From the NCBI GenBank assembly GCA_030837445.1, contig JAUPKM010000108.1:1-5181 (forward strand): 5,181 nt of DNA, written 5' to 3'. Under the pieces are notes generated by a model. That model worked only from the letters and a program-made list of their open reading frames with translations, had not been told where the DNA came from and searched no databases. Within the stretch, counting starts at the first letter, position 1. Every line of letters begins with the position of its first letter. Positions 5,141 through 5,181 of the stretch are shown here, piece after piece. The DNA is from Actinomycetota bacterium. GTDB taxonomy: Bacteria > Actinomycetota > Actinomycetes > S36-B12 > UBA10799. The translations under genes and the position numbers were made by a program.

Positions 5141-5181
5141 CGAAGCGTGAGGCCTTCCGATCACGATGCGACAGGAGCCGG

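Noticed and set aside
1..5181. CRISPR array, tRNA, rRNA or group II intron
   Set aside because: I saw no regularly spaced repeats, cloverleaf with TTCRA-type arm, rRNA motif or domain V hairpin on either strand.

Overview
The window is GC-rich, and its coding regions favour G or C at third codon positions. The protein families also point to a high-GC actinobacterium (Actinomycetota), such as a streptomycete or pseudonocardial relative. The genus cannot be told from this sequence. The window splits into an intact operon on the left and a gene graveyard on the right.

Left part (about 1-2117). The window opens inside a broken alpha/beta-hydrolase remnant. A short AT-rich patch (about 205-252) follows, with a promoter and two near-identical palindromes of the form GGYTAAT-N3-ATTAGC, spaced exactly 20 bp apart. 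Three overlapping plus-strand genes come next: an alpha/beta hydrolase with a complete catalytic triad (270-1106), a TetR-family repressor with a WHG-type ligand domain (1099-1722), and a small DUF2568/YrdB-like membrane protein (1719-2117). The stop-start overlaps indicate one translationally coupled transcript. The twin palindromes are the obvious candidate autoregulatory operator for the TetR protein. The simplest reading is a small ligand-inducible unit in which the repressor senses a small molecule, perhaps one the hydrolase acts on.

Right part (about 2118-5106). Every recognisable gene here is a fragment. In order they are: the C-terminus of an aldo/keto reductase, in frame behind the DUF2568 stop codon; about 360 bp without a recognisable gene; a frameshifted protein resembling AbrB/SpoVT-type swapped-hairpin regulators; the N-terminal 64 residues of an IS701-family transposase; the C-terminal half of a DHA2-type MFS drug exporter on the minus strand; the C-terminal third of an IS256-family transposase with its right end; and the DNA-binding end of a LuxR-type regulator, also frameshifted, starting directly after the IS end. 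The MFS and IS256 fragments meet at a perfect 20-bp inverted repeat with a 5-base loop, which looks like a recombination or template-switch scar.

I see no CRISPR array, tRNA, rRNA or complete mobile element. No convincing new multi-gene system is visible. The strongest points of interest are the twin operator and the hairpin junction.
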